This document shows positions 12,823 to 16,320 of a stretch of DNA of 16,320 nucleotides, piece by piece. Source of the DNA: Zeimonas sp035303885 (GTDB lineage Bacteria; Pseudomonadota; Gammaproteobacteria; Burkholderiales; Burkholderiaceae_E); contig DATGRE010000318.1 in NCBI GenBank assembly GCA_035303885.1, positions 1-16,320 of the forward strand. Reading direction: 5' to 3'. The position numbers were made by a program, and so were the translations under genes. Position 1 is the first letter of the stretch. The number at the start of each line of letters is the position of its first letter. The notes beneath the pieces were generated by a model, which did not search any database, had not been told where the DNA came from, and worked only from the letters and a program-made list of their open reading frames with translations.

Positions 12823-13968
12823 ATGGCTTTGCTTTCCGAGGACTTTCCCGAGCTGCTGCTCGAATCGCGCGAAGGCCCGTGCCTGTCGCTGTACCAGCCT
12901 ACCCTCCGGAGCTTTCCGGACAGCCAGCAGAACCCGATCCGCTTCCGCAACGGACTGCGCGCGCTCGAGGCATCGCTGCAGCGCGATTATCCGGGTCGCG
13001 AGGCCCGGTCGCTGCTCGAGCCCTTTCAGGCGCTCGCCGCGAACGAGGCGTTCTGGAGCCGTCCGCTCGACGGGCTCGCCGCGTTCGGCGCCCCCGGCTT
13101 CTTTCGCGTGTACCGGCTGCAACGCGCGGTGCCCGAACGCGTGGTCGTCGCCGATTCGTTCCACCTGAAGCCCCTGCTGCGGATCGTGCAGTCGGCCGAC
13201 CGCTATCGGATCCTCGGCCTGAGCCGGCAGGAGGTGAAGCTCTTCGAGGGCAATCGCGACGTGCTCGACGAGGTCGAGCTGCCGCCCGACGTGCCGCGCA
13301 CGCCGGCCGACGTCACCGGCGAGGAGAGCGACCCCGAGCGCGCGACGCGCCATTACGGCCGGGTTGCCTCAGGCTCGATCACGCGGCACGGCACCGACGT
13401 GCGGCAGGCCTGGATCGATCGCGAGACGGAGCGCTTCTTTCGCGCCGTCGACCGTGCACTGCTCGAGCACCATACGCCGGTCGATGCGGTGCCGATGCTG
13501 CTCGCAACGGTCCCGGAGAACCATCACTTGTTTCGGCGCATCAGCCGCAATCCGTCGCTGACGACCGCCGGTCTGTACGTGCACCCCGACTCGCTGTCGC
13601 TCGACGAGCTGCGCGCGCGCGCCTGGGCGCTCGTGCAGCCGTACTACCTCGAGCGCCTCGCCGGCCTGATCGGCGCCTTCGAGGCCGCGCACGCGAAGCA
13701 GCAGGGATCGGGTGACCTCTCGGACATCGGAGTCGCGGCGGTGGCCGGCCGCGTCGACACGCTGCTCATCGATGCCGATCGCGTCGTGGCGGGGCGTCTC
13801 GACGCACAGACCGGCGCGATCGAGCCCGGAACGCTGGACGACCCGAACACCGACGACCTGATCGACGATCTCGCCGAGACGGTGCTGCGCTCCGGCGGCG
13901 AGGTCGTCGTCGTGCCGACGGAGCGCATGCCGGTGCAGAGCGGCGCGGCGGCGATCTACCGCTATTGA
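12823..13968 (+). CDS. Bacterial archaeo-eukaryotic release factor homologue (baeRF, probably family 3)
   Basis: This 381-residue soluble protein shows the baeRF pattern, a bacterial family related to eRF1 and Pelota and predicted to act on ribosomes. Landmarks are CLSLYQPTLRSFPDSQQNPIRFRN in the first 45 residues, FWSRPLDGLAAFGAPGFFRVYRL near 76-98, the strand FHLKPLL followed by YRILGLSRQEVKLFEG, and the C-terminal GGEVVVVPTERMPVQSGAAAIYRY, which is the usual family ending. The middle carries HYGRVASGSITRHGTD and FFRAVDRALLEHH. ATG 12823 has AGGGGG 6 bases upstream. It stands alone, divergent from dodecin and convergent with boxD. Function is not experimentally established for this family. 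Roles in ribosome rescue or hibernation have been proposed on structural grounds. No nearby translation gene supports a specific role. Confidence 0.85.
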   Translation: MALLSEDFPELLLESREGPCLSLYQPTLRSFPDSQQNPIRFRNGLRALEASLQRDYPGREARSLLEPFQALAANEAFWSRPLDGLAAFGAPGFFRVYRLQRAVPERVVVADSFHLKPLLRIVQSADRYRILGLSRQEVKLFEGNRDVLDEVELPPDVPRTPADVTGEESDPERATRHYGRVASGSITRHGTDVRQAWIDRETERFFRAVDRALLEHHTPVDAVPMLLATVPENHHLFRRISRNPSLTTAGLYVHPDSLSLDELRARAWALVQPYYLERLAGLIGAFEAAHAKQQGSGDLSDIGVAAVAGRVDTLLIDADRVVAGRLDAQTGAIEPGTLDDPNTDDLIDDLAETVLRSGGEVVVVPTERMPVQSGAAAIYRY

Positions 13969-14063
13969 GCGGCGGCGGGCCGCGCGGCCGTGGAGCGGCC
14001 GTGCAGCAGCCGCATCGCGTCCAGGATCACGACCGGCGCCGGCGAGCGCCGGTGCGTGCTCAT
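13962..14063 (-). CDS. Possible 33-residue reading frame coupled to boxD
   Basis: On the minus strand an ATG at 14063 overlaps the boxD stop as ATGA. It opens a frame of 33 codons that ends in TAG at 13962-13964, overlapping the end of the baeRF gene. The peptide contains PVVILDAMRLLHGRS, which faintly resembles the first strand of thiolases (VVILDAVRTPxGR). It may be a truncated remnant of a former downstream thiolase gene, a translated short peptide, or chance. The evidence is weak. Confidence 0.18.
   Translation of the reverse strand: MSTHRRSPAPVVILDAMRLLHGRSTAARPAAAQ
14032..14053. terminator. Hairpin between convergent baeRF and boxD genes
   Basis: ACCGGCGC (14032-14039) and GCGCCGGT (14046-14053) form a perfect 8-bp stem with a 6-base loop. 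A second hairpin, CGGCCG/CGGCCG with a 5-base loop, lies at 13985-14001. Both are in the 91-bp gap between two converging stop codons, the expected place for a shared terminator, but neither is followed by a T-run. They may assist Rho-dependent ending. Confidence 0.4.
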
Positions 14064-15640
14064 CCCGCGTCGGGCCGGAACGGCGCCGCCTTGCCGAGGA
14101 TCGACTCGACGAGCGACTGCGGGCCCTGCACCGCGCTGCGCTGGTGGTAGAACGCCAGAGCACGCAGCCCGCCCAGCTCCTCGCCGCCGCCGGCGCGTCC
14201 CGGGCCGCCATGCAGCGACATCGGCATCACGTTGCCGTGACCGGTGTGCGTCTTCGCCACCGCCGGCGTCACGACGTGCACCCGTCCGTGCGCGTGCCCG
14301 ATCTCGAGCGCCGCCCGTTCAGCGAAGTCCTCGTCGTCGGTGAAGACCGATGCCACCAGCGAGCCGGCGCCGCGGCGCGCGAGCGTGAACGCGTGCTCGG
14401 CGTCGCGGTAGGGAACCACCGTGGCCACCGGACCGAACACCTCGGTCTCGTGCACGAGCGTCGAGGCGTCGGCATCGTCGACGGCAAACAGATGCGGCGT
14501 GGCGAAGGCGCCCACCGACGCGTCGGCGTCGACCAGCGCATTCGCGTCGCCGGCGAACACCTGCTTCGCCTCGCGGCCGAGCGTCGCCAGCCCCTCGTGC
14601 ACCGCGTTCGCCTGCGCGCGGCTCGCCAGCGATCCCATGCGAACGCTCTCGTCGCGCGGGTTGCCCACCTTCACCGCGGCCAGCGCGGACGCAATCGCGT
14701 CGGCCGCCTCGCGGGCGATCGGCTGCGGCACGAGCACGCGGCGGATCGCCGTGCATTTCTGTCCCGACTTGATCGTCATCTCGCGCACGACCTCGCGCAC
14801 CATCGACGCGAAGGCGTCGGATCCCGGCGCGGCGTCGGGGGCGAGCAGGGCGCTGTTCAGGCTGTCGGTCTCGGAGTTCATCCGAACGCCGTGGCGAAGC
14901 ACCGCGTGGTGCTCGCGGATGGCGCGCGCGGTGTCGGCCGATCCGGTGAACGACAGCAGGTCGAAGGGCTGCAGCGCGTCGAGCAGTCCCTCGCTCGATC
15001 CGCAGACGATCGACAGCGCGCCGTCGGGAAGCACGCCGGCGGCGATGACGTCGGCGACCATGCGCTGGGTGAGCCACGCGGTGGCGCTGGCCGGCTTGAC
15101 GACGACCGGCACGCCCGAGAGCAGCGCCGGCGCTGCCTTCTCCCACAGGCCCCAGGCCGGGAAGTTGAAGGCGTTGATGCACAGGACGAGACCGCGTTGC
15201 GGCGCGAGCACGTGGCCGGTCTGGAAGCTGCCGTCCTTGCCCAACCGCACGGCGGCGCCGTCGGCCAGCCAGCGTGTGTCGCCGAGCTTCGCGCCCCAGC
15301 GGGCGTACTGGCCGAGCGTGAAGATCGCGCCGTCGATGTCGATCGCCGAGTCGTTGCGCGTCGTCCCCGAGTTCTGCAGCGCGATGTCGAAATAGGCGTC
15401 GCGGTTCGCCTGCAGCGTCTCGACGGTGCGGGCGAGGAGTGCCGCGCGCTCGGCGTAGGTGAGCGCTCGCAATGCAGCTCCGCCGCGCTGACGGGCGTAT
15501 TCGAAACCGCCCGGAAGATCCAGGCCGGCCGAGGAGATGCGCACGAGTTCGGTGCCGAGCACCGGGTCGAACAGCGGGGTGCCGGCGCCCATGCCGGTCT
15601 GCCAGCGGCCCCCGAGATGGTTTTCGAGCAAGTCAGTCAT
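14060..15640 (-). CDS. boxD: 3,4-dehydroadipyl-CoA semialdehyde dehydrogenase (NADP+), box pathway
   Basis: This 526-residue aldehyde dehydrogenase oxidises 3,4-dehydroadipyl-CoA semialdehyde, the ring-cleavage product of the aerobic benzoyl-CoA epoxide pathway, to the acid. The protein has the BoxD/PaaZ-like layout: CINAFNFPAWGLWEKAAPALL with the conserved Asn159, PVVVKPA with K182, FTGS at 231-234, NSETDSLNSA with E257 in the general-base region, and the catalytic cysteine C296 in SGQKCTAIRR. Length matches BoxD rather than the longer PaaZ fusion. The ATG at 15640 (MTDLLENH) has GGAG 5 bases upstream. An in-frame ATG at 15661 would fall at the edge of the proposed -10 box and is rejected. 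It is divergent from boxR, the expected regulator. BoxA, BoxB, BoxC and the benzoate-CoA ligase are not in the window. Confidence 0.93.
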   Translation of the reverse strand: MTDLLENHLGGRWQTGMGAGTPLFDPVLGTELVRISSAGLDLPGGFEYARQRGGAALRALTYAERAALLARTVETLQANRDAYFDIALQNSGTTRNDSAIDIDGAIFTLGQYARWGAKLGDTRWLADGAAVRLGKDGSFQTGHVLAPQRGLVLCINAFNFPAWGLWEKAAPALLSGVPVVVKPASATAWLTQRMVADVIAAGVLPDGALSIVCGSSEGLLDALQPFDLLSFTGSADTARAIREHHAVLRHGVRMNSETDSLNSALLAPDAAPGSDAFASMVREVVREMTIKSGQKCTAIRRVLVPQPIAREAADAIASALAAVKVGNPRDESVRMGSLASRAQANAVHEGLATLGREAKQVFAGDANALVDADASVGAFATPHLFAVDDADASTLVHETEVFGPVATVVPYRDAEHAFTLARRGAGSLVASVFTDDEDFAERAALEIGHAHGRVHVVTPAVAKTHTGHGNVMPMSLHGGPGRAGGGEELGGLRALAFYHQRSAVQGPQSLVESILGKAAPFRPDAG

Positions 15641-15663
15641 GGCGGCTCCGGGAAAGGGCATGA

Positions 15664-15693
15664 ACGATAGTGCTTTTCTTCGACGAGCGTCAA
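15664..15693 (-). promoter_or_regulatory. Sigma-70-type promoter of boxD
   Basis: Reading the minus strand, TTGACG (15693-15688) is a -35 box differing from consensus only in the last base. TATCGT (15669-15664) is a -10 box after an 18-base spacer. Transcription would begin near 15657, giving a leader of about 17 bases that contains the GGAG of boxD. Both boxes overlap the arms of the 8-bp inverted repeat at 15668-15699. Confidence 0.6.
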
Positions 15694-15699
15694 GCACTA
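15668..15699. promoter_or_regulatory. Inverted repeat, candidate BoxR operator
   Basis: TAGTGCTT (15668-15675) and AAGCACTA (15692-15699) are exact reverse complements with a 16-base spacer. One arm touches the boxD -10 box and the other its -35 box, and the right arm also touches the boxR -10 element. This is the layout of a repressor site controlling both divergent genes. A nearby ATGCAT palindrome (15702-15707) contains TGCA, the element reported for the related BzdR regulator. Binding by BoxR with benzoyl-CoA as inducer is an inference from the family. Confidence 0.5.
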
Positions 15700-15703
15700 G
15701 AAT
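15698..15703 (+). promoter_or_regulatory. Likely -10 element of boxR
   Basis: TAGAAT matches the TATAAT consensus at five of six positions. No good -35 box lies at the proper distance (TTTCTT is 17 bases upstream), which suits a weak, possibly autoregulated promoter. It would start transcription about 30 bases before the ATG at 15741. Confidence 0.4.
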
Positions 15704-15740
15704 GCATGCGGTTCAGGACTTTCGCCGATCTTCGACGCGA

Positions 15741-16320
15741 ATGAGCGCGCTTTCCGATCTCGATCCGCCCGCAACGCAGCCCGGCAGCGGAGCCGGGCGC
15801 GTCGACAACGGTGCGCCGGCCCCCTCCGAGCTGGCGGCCCACGTGCTGCCGGCGCTCGCGGAGCGCATCCGCACGCTGCGCGCCCGGCGCGGGCTCACCC
15901 GCAAGGCGCTCGCGGCGGCGGCCGGCATTTCCGAGCGCCACCTGGCGAATCTCGAGCACGGGACCGGCAATGCGTCGATCCTGATCCTGCACCAGCTCGC
16001 CGCCGCGCTGCATTGTGCGCTCGCCGAGCTGGTCGGCGACGTCACCACCGACTCCTCCGAATGGTTGCTGATCCGCGAGCTGCTCGAGAACCGGTCGGAG
16101 GCCGACCTGCGCCGCGCGCGGATCAAGCTCGCCGAGCTCTTCGACAACGCCAGCGGCGACGAGCGCCAGCGCCGCAGCCACATCGCCCTGATCGGCCTGC
16201 GCGGGGCCGGCAAGTCGACGCTGGGGCGGATGCTCGCCGACGACCTCGGCTTTCCGTTCGTCGAGCTCGGCCGGGAGATCGAGAAGCTCGCCGGCTGCGG
16301 CATTCCGCAGATCCACTCGC
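15741..16320 (+). CDS. boxR: BoxR transcriptional regulator, HTH plus shikimate-kinase-like domain (partial, cut by window end)
   Basis: The first 193 codons of a BoxR-type regulator are present. Residues 41-98 form an XRE-family helix-turn-helix (RIRTLRARRGLTRKALAAAAGISERHLANLEHG). Residues 100-145 form a linker. From about 147 begins a shikimate-kinase-like P-loop domain with Walker A GLRGAGKS at 152-159 and FPFVELGREIEKLAG. In this family the kinase-like domain serves as a sensor for benzoyl-CoA, and the protein represses box promoters. The ATG at 15741 is chosen. An in-frame ATG at 15702 falls within the likely -10 box. Neither has a clear Shine-Dalgarno. It is divergent from boxD with shared control sequences. 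Roughly the last third of the protein lies beyond the window. Confidence 0.93.
   Translation, partial: MSALSDLDPPATQPGSGAGRVDNGAPAPSELAAHVLPALAERIRTLRARRGLTRKALAAAAGISERHLANLEHGTGNASILILHQLAAALHCALAELVGDVTTDSSEWLLIRELLENRSEADLRRARIKLAELFDNASGDERQRRSHIALIGLRGAGKSTLGRMLADDLGFPFVELGREIEKLAGCGIPQIHS

Noticed and set aside
15641..15661. Upstream in-frame ATG for boxD adding seven residues
   Set aside because: It lies next to the proposed -10 box, upstream of the expected transcript start. The ATG at 15640 has its own GGAG.
15690..16316. Minus-strand open frames opposite boxR
   Set aside because: They are antisense to the clearly recognisable HTH and P-loop domains of BoxR and have no recognisable motif.

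Overview
The window is GC-rich, densely coded bacterial DNA. The aerobic benzoyl-CoA ('box') genes at the right end, the branched-chain-amino-acid-type ABC transporter and the overall gene style suggest a betaproteobacterium of the Burkholderiales/Rhodocyclales kind. This assignment is an inference from gene content, not from a marker gene.

Region 1 (1-9595, all + strand) is a long catabolic and transport cluster. After a non-coding leader with a GTATAC palindrome and a short tandem repeat come a fumarylacetoacetate-hydrolase-family enzyme (190-903) and a polysaccharide-deacetylase-fold hydrolase (907-1800). A complete five-gene ABC importer follows: permeases livH and livM, a Tat-type binding protein, and ATPases livG and livF. 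A 286-bp spacer carrying a perfect 28-bp palindrome and short direct repeats comes next. Then come an ACMSD-type amidohydrolase (6649-7647), a second paralogous deacetylase-fold hydrolase (7644-8564) and an asparaginase-family amidohydrolase (8600-9595). Most junctions overlap or are a few bases apart. Together the genes look like uptake plus stepwise C-N and C-C bond hydrolysis or decarboxylation of an unidentified nitrogen-containing, probably cyclic, organic acid. No gene pins down the substrate. This is the best candidate here for an undescribed system.

Region 2 (9622-11797, - strand) is a thioesterase-flippase-like block. It holds a 4-hydroxybenzoyl-CoA-thioesterase-fold protein, a lysylphosphatidylglycerol-synthase-type membrane protein and a short membrane protein. 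The last resembles the transmembrane part of a P-type metal ATPase stripped of its catalytic domains.

Region 3 (11942-13968) is a small accessory set: a DUF2231 membrane protein (+), a dodecin flavin-storage protein (-, overlapping it tail to tail) and a bacterial homologue of archaeo-eukaryotic release factor (baeRF, +).

Region 4 (14060-16320) is the edge of a box pathway locus: boxD (-) and the start of boxR (+, cut by the window end). They diverge from a 100-bp intergenic region with back-to-back promoter elements and an 8-bp perfect inverted repeat. The remaining box genes are not in the window.

No rRNA, tRNA, CRISPR array, insertion sequence or replication origin was seen.
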